The notes beneath the pieces were generated by a model, which was given only the letters and a program-made list of their open reading frames with translations, did not search any database and was not told the origin of the DNA. 64,000 nt of DNA from Paramecium octaurelia (lineage: Eukaryota; Ciliophora; Oligohymenophorea; Peniculida; Parameciidae): assembly GCA_905182995.1 (NCBI GenBank), contig CAJJDP010000058.1, forward strand, positions 274,932 through 338,931, written 5' to 3'. The position numbers and the translations under genes were made by a program. The first letter of the stretch is position 1. Each line of letters opens with the position of its first letter. Shown piece after piece: positions 48,460-59,311 of the stretch.

Positions 48460-49861
48460 TTTTTTATATTTTTAATATAGTTGTTATTTATTAATAAATA
48501 ATGGGTAAAATTAGAGAAAAATAATTAGCCACATCAATTTAAATGACAGATTATATCTCTTAAGAATTATGACATTTTGATTAAAAATACGTATTTTTCT
48601 AGGTTATTTAACAGAGCAATAGATCATTTTAATCTATAAATAATATTATACTAAAAATAATTATAACAGGTCTAGCATATGACTACTTTTTTATAATCAA
48701 CATTTACAATATCTGCGAAGCCAAACTATGAGTTTTTATAGAATTAAGTTGATACTGACTCAGATAATGAAGAATAGAAATAGAAATTATAATAAGTTCA
48801 TGATCATTAGAAGGAACACAAAAAATTTAAGAAATTGATTGATATAGAGTTGGTTAAAGAGGAATTGAAAAGCAGACCCAATGTTGAAAAGCAATTAAGT
48901 TCGCTTTAAAAGAAATCAATTTCAAAAATAAAAAGTGTCCGTTCGCTGAATGATCTCATAATGCCAACTTCTCCAGTTTTAATGGATCAATTAAGCAATT
49001 TGAATAAAATAAAAGAGATACGAAATGAAGTGCCTCCAGAACTAATGGGTAGAATTTACTCTGAATTTAGGTAATTTATCATAAAATTAATTAAGATATG
49101 AATTTGTGTCTGCCCTAAATCCTGTTTATCGCTAGGGAGATTAGAATAAAAGATTTTATATAGTGCTAGAAGGGAAGGTGGTGGTGATGAAACCAAAGTT
49201 AAAGATGGTGGGGTCCAGTAAAATAGAATTTGATGATAACTTGAAATAAAAAAATCAAGGAAAAAATGAAGATGATCCATTTGGATTAAAAATTCTCTTT
49301 CCTGATTACATTATACTAAAAATTTTATTTCCAGGAGAGTATGTGTATCTTAATTCTATTTTTAGCTCTTTTGGAGAGGCAGCCATTAAATTAGATACCA
49401 CCAGATCATCTACGGTTTTTACTTTAGAGGACACCCACTTAATCTATTTAAATGAAACAGCTTATCTCGAATATATTAATCCTTATTTAAGTATTTCTTT
49501 GGATAAAAAAATTAAATACTTTGGATCAACTCCACTGTTTCAAAATATCAATACAGAAGACTATATGGGTATAGTTTTGGAAAGCAAGATGATCACAATG
49601 AAGGCAGGAGAGCTATTTTATGAGGAAGGAGAGAAAACTAAATACATTTATTTTATAATCAATGGGGAAATAGAATTGTTAAAGAAAGTAGGAAGCAAAT
49701 CCATAATTTTATCTTCTTATGGGGAATTTCAATGTTTTGGGGAGGTTGAGATAATGATGAAAATAAATAGATATACAAAAGCAAAAGTGATTTCCCCAAG
49801 GGTTAATTGTTATAAAATCAGAAAGAGAAGATTTTTTGATAATTTAGGGAGTTTTGGAACT
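48460..49861 (+). repeat. Duplicated block A, copy 2
   Basis: Same sequence as 47057-48458. The first bases after the N are the T-run that in copy 1 follows the 5S gene, so the contig probably ended where the multi-copy 5S sequence begins. Confidence 0.9.
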
Positions 49862-50795
49862 TATGAAAATATGAAAAAACACTCATCCGTTATTTATAAG
49901 CATTGGTAATTGATCTGTAATAGTGTGTAAAAATAGATTAATCCAAGAGATGAGGTACAAAAAACTTAATATTCAATAGGTTTATGAAGCTGCTTAGAAT
50001 GACAATAAAAATAGACCAAACTTATTGGCAAGCTCTATTTTAAATAAGAAGGTCATTGAATCCTAAGGTTAAAAGCTAAGTCAAATCAAAGTATTTTAGA
50101 ATTTGGCTGATTAAAAGATAAAGGATTTAAAAAAATTTAGTAGTGATAGTCAGTATCTTCTGTAAAGAGTGTATAGCAATACTCTGCAACAATACTAAGC
50201 TAAGTTATTGAAGAAACCTTAATTAGCATTTTGTGATTCTGATTCATCATGCATAAGAAACCAAAATCAAAACAAATAACCTACTAACATAAGTATTAAC
50301 CAAGATGATAATTCCACAAGAAACCCTTTAAATGAAAATAGTATTGATCTTAAGTTAAACTCCCATAGATCATCTGTTGTAATAAAAAGAGAGAGCTAGT
50401 AAAAGATATCACTTCCCTCTCTACATCCATCCTTGCATTTTGTTAGACATGAACCTTAATCATTAAACTCTGTTTTAGAATCCATAAGCAAATTGCCTCG
50501 TGTTCCAAAAGATAATTTGGTCATATCTTTGATGTATTAATAAGCATACAAAGCTGAAAATCCAACTAGGAAGGCCAGAGAAATATAGCAAGTTATTCAA
50601 GCTTAATACAGGAATGTATAGAACACATTTTAGCCTTAAAAACGCAATTTAACTGAAATTTAGACAAAATCAAATGAGCATAAAATAATAAAGAATTTAC
50701 AACTGTAAGGATAGTTAAGTACGAGATCATAAAAGAAATAATTTCTGAATTTTGTACTTCCAAAAGAGATCATAGGAGGAAATCAAAGTAATTGA
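48679..50795 (+). CDS. Protein with two cyclic-nucleotide-binding domains
   Basis: ATG 48679 (MTTFLQSTFTISAKPNYEF), TGA 50793-50795, introns about 49070-49094 and 49953-49977. The N-terminal 130 residues are charged and helical. Domain 1 (about 49095-49480): NPVYRQGDQNKRFYIVLEGK and ILFPGEYVYLNSIF. Domain 2 (about 49520-49850): MKAGELFYEEGEKTKYIYFI, INGEIELLKK, FQCFGEVEIMM. The invariant phosphate-binding Arg of true cAMP sites (FGE[LI]AL..PRAA) is not obvious, so ligand binding may be lost. The C-terminal 290 residues are Gln/Ser/Asn-rich with basic patches. No kinase or channel domain, so not a PKA catalytic subunit; a PKA-regulatory-like or axonemal role is open. Confidence 0.8.
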
Positions 50796-51199
50796 TGATA
50801 TTTATAATTGATAACATATAAATCAAATTATTTTATACATAGTCTGAATAATAATTTTATTATACAAACTTTCAGATTTTTATATTTCGGAAACAAATTT
50901 TTGATTCATTTTTTAATTTATAATTTTATTTATTCATTTTCTGATATCATGAATATTTATTGATTTTTCTTCTAATTATTTTCCTTTTAAATTTTTATTT
51001 GTTATGTTTGGCCTTATTTAGAAATTTATCAAATACATAAATTTTATGATAAATCTTAAAGATTGAATAATAAGTTATTTCTAAGTATTTAGCAATAGAA
51101 TGTTTTGAATAAAAATGATGGAAAGGCATTTCAATTTTAAGTTTTGCCAAAGATAATTTATATATGATAAAAAATAGAAAAAAATCTAGTAAGTTATAG
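50796..51199. other. Spacer
   Basis: AT-rich; a weak minus-strand frame continues from the small gene to its right but has no convincing content. Confidence 0.4.
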
Positions 51200-51645
51200 G
51201 GTATTGGTTTAATGGAACCAAATGATTACTTGTATTTATTACATTTTAACGTATTTATTAATGTATATTGTTATCAATTAATTTCAATTACACTCTTAAC
51301 TGCTATTTGTTTTCAATAACTTTCTCTTCGAATTCCTTAAACGATGATCTCAACAAATTAGGATTTTGATGAATAATGCAATTAATATTTGCATAAATAT
51401 TAAATTTTTTTTTTACCTAGTCTGCCTAGTGGAAGTAAACTAATTCTCATATTTCCTTTAGAGATAGTATTTTAGTTTTCAATTAATTAATGCTTCATTT
51501 CTCTTTGAAATATAAGAAAAGAAATTAAAGATTGGAATTGAATTCAAAGTGAAAAGATTAAATTATGTGTTTTAACCTTTTTGTTGATTTCAATTCTTCA
51601 CTTATCAATAGACGACATTCCTTTATAAGATCTATTATGACTCAT
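51200..51645 (-). CDS. Probable small gene, exons unresolved
   Basis: A minus-strand ATG at 51645 starts MSHNRSYKGMSSIDK, followed by a likely intron. Further down, good protein-like segments appear in related frames: ISKGNMRISLLPLGRLG, then INCIIHQNPNLLRSSFKEFE and EEKVIENKQQLRVQLKLIDN. A GT...AG set that joins all three was not settled, and the stop is uncertain. The last segment looks like a coiled coil. Not recognised. Confidence 0.4.
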
Positions 51646-51727
51646 AATCTCAAATGAAAATTTATTATAGAAATGGGAAAATTATTTCAGATGAATCACC
51701 CCTGAAAGTCGTTAGTGCAGTAATCTT

Positions 51728-52474
51728 TCAACAAATCTTACTGTTTAAGAACTTGAACTTGGAGTACATTTATGGTCTATTTGGCTGTTTCTAATTCGAC
51801 AGTTCTATATAAAAACGATAAAGTTGTACAATTTTTACAGTTGATCACGTAAGTATTGTATCTCTTACATAAGTTCATCTGATTGATCGCTTTTCTAACT
51901 AGCTTTCATCTTTTGCAACTTGTCAACCAGTTATTGGAGTTCCTGCTTTTCTGTATAGAGTTTCTAGTAATCATTGATTGATTGAGAACGGGTATCGTCT
52001 TGAGAATAAGAGGATTTCCTTTTAGCCTCCATTTCTAAGATCTCTTGATACATCTGCTTAGTCTCTCGAAGTTCCTTGATCATGCTGTCAGAATCGAAAC
52101 TCATTTCAGACTTGAGCCTAGCAATTGCACTTTCCTTCAAATACTCATAATGTGATCTTGTATTTCATCTTAAAGATTACTTACTTGACTTATTCCAATT
52201 GTTGTTAATGATATTTTTCTTACTCGTCCAATTATGTATGAAGCATAAGTATCTCAGCATCCTTCTCAGTTATTTGAATCTGCAATCTCTCCACTAATCT
52301 AATCACTTTATTTAGTTCAAACACTGTCTATTTAGACAATATGATCTATACCTAATCTCTCTCGACACTTAGTTTGCTCAATTGGGACCGACACAACTGT
52401 AACTCTTCCTTCAGTTGCTATTGATTTGACATTAAATAAATTAATGACAGAATCTATTTAATTTCGTGGTCCAT
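51728..52474 (-). CDS. Coiled-coil protein, 222 residues
   Basis: ATG 52474, TGA 51730-51728, introns 52328-52351, about 52157-52184 and a 26-nt one near 51800; 222 residues exactly. Nearly all of it is heptad-like: QQLKEELQLCRSQLSKLSVE, NKVIRLVERLQIQITEKDAE, ARLKSEMSFDSDSMIKELRE, YTEKQELQQLVDKLQKMK. No other domain. Probably a structural or adaptor protein. Its ATG is 5 bases from the ATG of the gene on the other strand. Confidence 0.8.
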
Positions 52475-52479
52475 TGGAA
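52475..52479. promoter_or_regulatory. 5-bp interval between divergent start codons
   Basis: Sequence CAT-TGGAA-ATG: the minus-strand ATG (52474) and plus-strand ATG (52480) are separated by five bases. Either the two 5' UTRs overlap each other's coding region, or one start lies further inside (plus-strand M at about 52540; minus-strand M at about 52435). Confidence 0.6.
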
Positions 52480-53472
52480 ATGGAAGGACCAGGTATTCAT
52501 TCCATATAATTAGATGACCTAGATGATGATGACAACTATATGAGACCAGGCTTAGAAACAACAGGATTATAAAATCGTAAATAAAAAGATTAGCCAACAA
52601 AAAGGTCTCTATAATTTGCAATTATTTGTTTCTTTGCAGGCTTATTGTACTTCTACTTTACATATGAATAACCTATTACCCTCCATACTGAATTCGCTAC
52701 CAAAAGCACATTTGGATGTAATAGACAATATCATTGGACCAAATAAGGATGCGAACTAAATCCTGTTGGATGCAATTTAAGTGTTGAACAAACATCATCT
52801 TGTGTAGTTTGTGAGCCAACTCATCATCTTTCCCTCAAAGGAATTTGTATTGAGGAATGTAAAGAATCAAATGGCTAATTTTGTATATCCAAAAACAACA
52901 CCATGATCTCAAACATCTATAAACCAAAAACCAACTCTTATTCTTACTTTGAAATACCTTATATCTTGATTCATCACTAAGATTCTGCTGGATTGCTTTA
53001 TGTCTCCGATGTTGAACTATTTCAATTAGAACCATTCCTATCCCTTAACTATACAGTTGTCAAATTCGAAGACTACTTCTTATTAAACAATGAGGATTTA
53101 CATCCAGCTTTTAAGGAGTTTTAAAACTTTATTGAGAAGACCTTACTCGATGGCATATCTATCAATAAAACCTATGTTGGGTTTAAGGACAAGTCTCAAG
53201 GTCTGCTCTCGTATTTGAATTCCCAAAATATCACTGACCACATATTCTTGGTTCAACCAATAGTTTTGGAAGCAAACTAATTTTATGATGAAATCTATGA
53301 AGTTTAATCATATGATCAATTAATTGCTAATAGAACTTTTGATGTCACTGTGCTTCATACAGGAAGTGTACCTGATGAATTAAAATGCAAGAAAAATAGA
53401 TTGATGCCAGAATTAGATAATTTAGATGAGAAGTACCAATCTTTATAATGCTTATAGGGACAATTCAAATGA
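52480..53472 (+). CDS. Type II membrane protein, unknown, 330 residues
   Basis: ATG 52480, TGA 53470-53472, no intron, 331 codons. An acidic cytosolic head (DDLDDDDNYM), then one transmembrane helix (LQFAIICFFAGLLYFYFTY, about residues 45-62), then a lumenal or extracellular part with many Cys in the first third (CNRQYHWTKQGCELNPVGC, CVVCEPTHH, ICIEECKES) and several N-x-S/T sites. No family recognised. The 3' 355 bases are repeated at 54446-54800. Confidence 0.8.
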
Positions 53473-54031
53473 AAGTGAAACTAGAATAGAAGAAGAAGTC
53501 GACTGTTTTAAGATAGAAGAATCATAAATCATTGAAAAAATTGTACATCCTAATTGATTTTATTATAATTGTATTTACAATAGCAAACTCATTTTCTTAA
53601 TTGTAATGATTTAAATTTTCCTTCTGCTTTATAATAATTTTTTAATTATGCTTTTATAATTCCTTTTAGCATTTTAATCAACTCTGTCCTTTCAACTCAT
53701 TCTTCTTCCTCTCTTTTTAACTGAGTTGTCCTTTCAAATAAAGCAATTTAAATAACAATCCTGCATCAAGAAAAGTCAAGATCCAAAAATGAATAACTCT
53801 TTCATAGATCACTATAATATAATTATTGCTAAATAGTCAATGCAATAAAAGGGAAGGAGATTATGCCAAATATCGTAAAGTATGTAGGCTATGTCATCAA
53901 CTAATCTGCTGTAGGTAAAAAACTATTATAATAAAATAAGATGATTATTCATCTGACATTTATATCTTCAGATTTTTTTGTTGTATTTATTTATATCATT
54001 ACTAGTGAATCCAAAATAAAAAAATTAAATT
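53473..54031. other. Spacer with a short open frame
   Basis: Between the membrane-protein gene and the first DPP3 start. One short frame from ATG 53789 to TGA 53942-53944 (51 codons, MNNSFIDHYNIIIAKQ) may be a small gene but has no other support. The whole spacer is repeated at 54801-55359. Confidence 0.4.
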
Positions 54032-54444
54032 ATGAATCAAGCACCAGTGATTTAAGTGAATTCCCCAGTCACATCCTTTGCTAGTCCAGGTTTCAAAGTA
54101 AGAATATAAAGAAATCTTATTAGGTGTTAAATTAAAACGAAAAACAATACGCCTATCATTTCGCTAGAGCCTCTTGGGAAGGAGCAAGAATCTGCTATTT
54201 CCAGAGATCCTACGAATCACCAGGCTTGTTTTACATTTTCCATAAGATCTTTTCGACTGAAAAACCATAAGCTGTGAAATAGCGTTTATAATAGGGCGGA
54301 TGGAGTGAAGAAGAAGTTCAATAGTTATTTGCATATGTTGCAGCTGTATTCTAAAATTCTGGCAACTTCAAAAGCTTTGGAGATTCGAAATTCATTCCTG
54401 AGATTAGCTAGGATAAGTTTGAACAATTCATTACAACATCACCA
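54032..54444 (+). pseudogene. Truncated copy of the DPP3 gene start (likely assembly artefact)
   Basis: Same as 55360-55772; stops at the N gap after about 129 codons. Not a separate gene. Confidence 0.85.
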
Positions 54445-54445
54445 N
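54445..54445. other. Assembly gap (single N)
   Basis: One N between the two identical 1327-bp blocks. Confidence 0.95.
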
Positions 54446-55772
54446 GTTTTAAAACTTTATTGAGAAGACCTTACTCGATGGCATATCTATCAATAAAACC
54501 TATGTTGGGTTTAAGGACAAGTCTCAAGGTCTGCTCTCGTATTTGAATTCCCAAAATATCACTGACCACATATTCTTGGTTCAACCAATAGTTTTGGAAG
54601 CAAACTAATTTTATGATGAAATCTATGAAGTTTAATCATATGATCAATTAATTGCTAATAGAACTTTTGATGTCACTGTGCTTCATACAGGAAGTGTACC
54701 TGATGAATTAAAATGCAAGAAAAATAGATTGATGCCAGAATTAGATAATTTAGATGAGAAGTACCAATCTTTATAATGCTTATAGGGACAATTCAAATGA
54801 AAGTGAAACTAGAATAGAAGAAGAAGTCGACTGTTTTAAGATAGAAGAATCATAAATCATTGAAAAAATTGTACATCCTAATTGATTTTATTATAATTGT
54901 ATTTACAATAGCAAACTCATTTTCTTAATTGTAATGATTTAAATTTTCCTTCTGCTTTATAATAATTTTTTAATTATGCTTTTATAATTCCTTTTAGCAT
55001 TTTAATCAACTCTGTCCTTTCAACTCATTCTTCTTCCTCTCTTTTTAACTGAGTTGTCCTTTCAAATAAAGCAATTTAAATAACAATCCTGCATCAAGAA
55101 AAGTCAAGATCCAAAAATGAATAACTCTTTCATAGATCACTATAATATAATTATTGCTAAATAGTCAATGCAATAAAAGGGAAGGAGATTATGCCAAATA
55201 TCGTAAAGTATGTAGGCTATGTCATCAACTAATCTGCTGTAGGTAAAAAACTATTATAATAAAATAAGATGATTATTCATCTGACATTTATATCTTCAGA
55301 TTTTTTTGTTGTATTTATTTATATCATTACTAGTGAATCCAAAATAAAAAAATTAAATTATGAATCAAGCACCAGTGATTTAAGTGAATTCCCCAGTCAC
55401 ATCCTTTGCTAGTCCAGGTTTCAAAGTAAGAATATAAAGAAATCTTATTAGGTGTTAAATTAAAACGAAAAACAATACGCCTATCATTTCGCTAGAGCCT
55501 CTTGGGAAGGAGCAAGAATCTGCTATTTCCAGAGATCCTACGAATCACCAGGCTTGTTTTACATTTTCCATAAGATCTTTTCGACTGAAAAACCATAAGC
55601 TGTGAAATAGCGTTTATAATAGGGCGGATGGAGTGAAGAAGAAGTTCAATAGTTATTTGCATATGTTGCAGCTGTATTCTAAAATTCTGGCAACTTCAAA
55701 AGCTTTGGAGATTCGAAATTCATTCCTGAGATTAGCTAGGATAAGTTTGAACAATTCATTACAACATCACCA
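54446..55772 (+). repeat. Duplicated block B, copy 2
   Basis: Same sequence as 53118-54444. 54446-54800 is a 5'-less fragment of the membrane-protein gene; the rest leads into the intact DPP3 gene. Confidence 0.9.
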
Positions 55773-57479
55773 GGATATTAAGTTGATCAAGTTTGGGAGA
55801 GTGTCCGTAAATATGTCTATAATTATGATAAACCTTATGGTTTGATTGATTTACAGGAAAAGAATGGTTCAAATTCCTATTATAGCAATAATTTGAAAGG
55901 GGAATTGTTGGAAGCTGTTGATAAATTCTTGATTGTCCAAGGTGTTTCTGAATTGAATACTAGAGTTGTTAAAGTTGATGATGAAATTCATGTGTTAGTG
56001 GCCTCGGTGAACAAAGGCGAGAAGGATCTAGGAGAAGTACACAACCACAAAGTTAAACTTGTTTATGGTGATTTCTCTCCTTTCCTTAATAGTGTAGTGG
56101 CTCATCTTACAGCAGCACTACAATATGCTGCAAATGATAATCAAAAGAATATGATATAAGCATACATTGAACATTTCTAGACTGGAGAGGTGGAATTACA
56201 TAAAACATCATAAAGACATTGGATTAAGGATAAGGGACCTGTTATTGAAACGAACATTGGATTTATTGAAACCTATTTGGACCCACTTAAGGTTCGTGCT
56301 GAATGGGAAGGCTTTGTGGCAGTAGTTAATAAAGAAGAAAGTGCTCTCTTAAATGAATTGGTCAATAAAGCTGAAGATATCATTAAGTATTTACCATGGC
56401 CCAAAGAATTTGAAGTTGATGTATATAAGAGACCTGATTTCACATCACTAGAAGTTTTGGCTTTTGCAAGTTCAGGTACACCTTTAGGTATCAACATTCC
56501 TAATTATGATGATATCAGACAAACTGAAGGATTTAAGAATGTTAATTTAGGAAATACAATCGGAAAGTTATCAAAGGATGCTATTAAATTCTTAGATGAA
56601 ACAGATCAGGAGATATTTTTTAAATATTAATCTGAAGCTGTTTTTTTGGTTGTTGCTCTTCATGAGTTGATTGGTCATGGTGCTGGTAAAGTGTTCATGA
56701 AAGATAAGGATGGCAATTTAAACTTCAATCTTGAAAACACCATTAATCCATTAACTAATCAAAAGGTTGATTCATTCTATAATCATGGTGAATAATGGCA
56801 TTCCAAGTTTGGCGAATTCTCAGGAGCCATGGAAGAATGTAAAGCTGATGCTACTGCTTTGTATTTATCTACATTTGATGATGTCGTTAAATTGCTATTA
56901 CCAAATCAATCAGATGAAGAAAGGAGAAACACTGTTTTTGCAGGCTGGCTATTTGTTGTTCATCGAGCTGTCTAAGGATTGGAATTCTATAATCCAGAGT
57001 AAAAGAAATGGGGTTAAGCACACGTCTTAGCTAGAAATGTCATCTTGCAATCTTTAATTAGAGAAGATCCAGACATTATCAAGATCACAGAAACACAATT
57101 AAATGGTAAACCATATATTCACTTTAAATTTGATTAATCCAAATTATACACAACAGGTAAGAAAGCCATTTCTAATTTAATTTTACATTTGTAAGTCTTC
57201 AAGTCCATAGGAGCAGGAAATTAAGGTGTTGAGTTCTTTAGTAATTTGGCTGCTGTTAGTGAATAATTCTTAAATTATAGAAATATTGTAATCTAAAATA
57301 AGTTCCCAAGAAGATTAGAAATTCAACCAAACTTAGTTTTAGAAGATGGACAAGTTAACCTTAAGGAATATGAACCTACATTTGCCGGAATTATTGAATC
57401 CTAAGTTGAGCATCACTTAGACAATATCGAAACAACCAAAGAATTATTTTTAAACGTATAAAAGTTATTCTAAAATTGA
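55360..57479 (+). CDS. DPP3: Dipeptidyl peptidase III
   Basis: ATG 55360, TGA 57477-57479, intron 55426-55451; 697 residues exactly, the family length. Peptidase M49 signatures are intact: the zinc motif HELIGHG (at about 56660; family HELLGH) and the second metal site [12 protein letters not shown] (about 56835; family EECRAE). Other stretches follow [61 protein letters not shown]. It removes dipeptides from the N-termini of short peptides in the cytosol, late in protein turnover. There is no signal peptide. Confidence 0.96.
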
Positions 57480-58181
57480 GATATTCATAAAATAAAAATA
57501 ATAAAATAATCCTAATTATAATATAATTAATCTTATTATTAAAAACATTTTAATTTTTAAATAATTTTAAAAATAGAAATAATAGAATTTGAATTATTTT
57601 ACGTCTAACAATTTAAATGTTTATTATTTTTAGTATGAGCCTCTGCACAAATTAAATCATCTTAAGTGTTTTACCTCTAAAGGTGAAAGACATAAAAATA
57701 AGTCGAATTCAAGTGAAGTGTAGATTCAAACCGGATGCTATATTTATAATTTATTTTATCACTGATCTACAGTATTTAGTTCATTGCAATTCTCCAACTT
57801 AAGGAGCAATAACTATATTTATTGGTTTCATCATCCATATATATTTGCATATATCAAGAATAATTTAACAACAATAATTTCAAGAGTTTATTATAATGGT
57901 ATGTGTTATTGCATTATAAACCGTGAATATGCCAATCTATTTCGTCTTTGACACTTGAAAATGTTTAAAAAAGTAAATATTACATTTGAGAAATGAAAAA
58001 ATATAAAAAATCGGATTTAAAAGCTCAGACAATTGTTTTATTTTTTTAAAATTATTATTCGTTCTGCTTTGGATTTCATAAATCGGAACTTATCAAAATA
58101 ATTAAAGCATTTATTCTATTAGATAATTCTATTAACCCCTCTTTGATAACCGCAAAAATGAAAAAGTCTTAAATAATTTAA
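57480..58181. other. Intergenic spacer of about 0.7 kb
   Basis: No open frame. A stretch at 57640-57745 is less AT-rich than its surroundings and could hold a small RNA, but I could not fold it into a tRNA, snRNA or other known RNA. Confidence 0.4.
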
Positions 58182-59073
58182 ATGAAACATAATATCATAA
58201 CACTCATATTATCATTATTGCTTGTCTCCTCATAGGCTTAATTAGAAAATAGACAACACAGAGAGCAAACTAGAACATTTATTTAGAATTTTACACAGGA
58301 ATTCTTAAATTAATATACAGCTATTTCAGCTAAGGGTATGGATTTTGATCTGGGAATTGCTGGGCTCCTTTTTGACAGTTTGAGATCAAAGGTAAATTTT
58401 CACAATTTTGCTGAATTAAAAGTAAATTATTAAATAATATAATAAGGTGGATTTTGACTTGAATAATGACATTTTAAAATTTAAAGCACCTACTTTAAAC
58501 ATTTATCTAGTGGTGATAGAGAATAAATTTGTGATCCCTTTAAAACTAGAAGAGTATTTATGTATGAATAATTAAGTGTGTTTGTGTCGATGAACTTCAA
58601 TTTTAGTTCAAATTGGTTCAGTTGTGAAAAGGTTTTGATCGATTATACGTCAGTTTCTTTGGACTTAAAAGTCTTAAAAAGTTTATTGGATGAGTAGTTC
58701 ATAACAAAATATTTGGATGGGAATATCCTACAAAAATATATTAATAGCAGTGTCCTGAAATATATTAGTGGGGATGCTCTAGTGGATTTGTTCATCAAAT
58801 TTTTCTTATCTTAGAACATAATAAAAGATTTTATCAAGAAATCAGAGATTCCAATAAGAAATTTCCTCAACGATGCAATTAGAGTATAAATTTATTCTCA
58901 TATTAAAGAGCAATCATAACGAATTAAAAGGATTAATAAATGAAATGAAAACTGGTTCGTTGAATGCAAGAGAACTCGTTTATGACTTACCAAAATTCTC
59001 ATTCGTCAACTGGGAAAATTAGGAATTAATTATCAACCTGAGAAGGATTTAGAAAAAGAAGACCTATCTTTGA
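58182..59073 (+). CDS. Secreted or lumenal protein, unknown, 270 residues
   Basis: ATG 58182, TGA 59071-59073, introns 58422-58446, 58578-58606 and 58884-58908; 270 residues exactly. Signal peptide MKHNIITLILSLLLVSSQAQ. Later segments: GMDFDLGIAGLLFDSLRSK, NNDILKFKAPTLNIYLVVIE, DYTSVSLDLKVLKSLLDEQF, SVLKYISGDALVDLFIKFFL, and a Lys-rich end. No other membrane helix. Not recognised. Near the end another frame also reads well (LGINYQPEKDLEKEDLSL), so the last exon may be wrong and the gene longer. Confidence 0.6.
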
Positions 59074-59311
59074 TTATACTATTACATATGCATCATTGAT
59101 TACCCTTATTTTTTATCAGAGAGTTTATTTTTGATTATTAATTTAATCGAATGATTGATTATTCGTACCTAGCTCCGCCAAAAGAGGCTAATGATGTTGT
59201 TCACTCTAGTATATAAATCAGATTTTAATTTTAGACCATTATATCAAGCATCAAGAGTAGGAGAAGGGAGTTAGGAAAATCTACGAAACAGTTGTTTATG
59301 ATTAGTTTGAA
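59074..59311. other. Short interval with unplaced coding-like sequence
   Basis: Reads FDYTITYASLITLIFYQRVY and YLAPPKEANDVVHSSIQIRF in two frames. It could be missed 3' exons of the gene to the left or a missed 5' exon of the CRAL-TRIO gene. Confidence 0.35.

Larger units (their letters stand above)
53118..54444 (+). repeat. Duplicated block B, copy 1 (ends at a single-N gap)
   Basis: 1327 bases, identical as far as I can compare with 54446-55772 (offset 1328). It spans the end of the membrane-protein gene, a spacer and the start of the DPP3 gene. Same reasoning as block A: an unmerged contig overlap. Confidence 0.9.

Noticed and set aside
47057-49861. A real tandem duplication of the cNMP-binding gene
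   Set aside because: The copies are identical, meet at a single N and the first is cut mid-domain; an unmerged contig overlap is simpler.
57640-57745. Possible snRNA or tRNA in a less AT-rich spacer segment
   Set aside because: I could not form a cloverleaf or find Sm-site-plus-stem arrangements on either strand.
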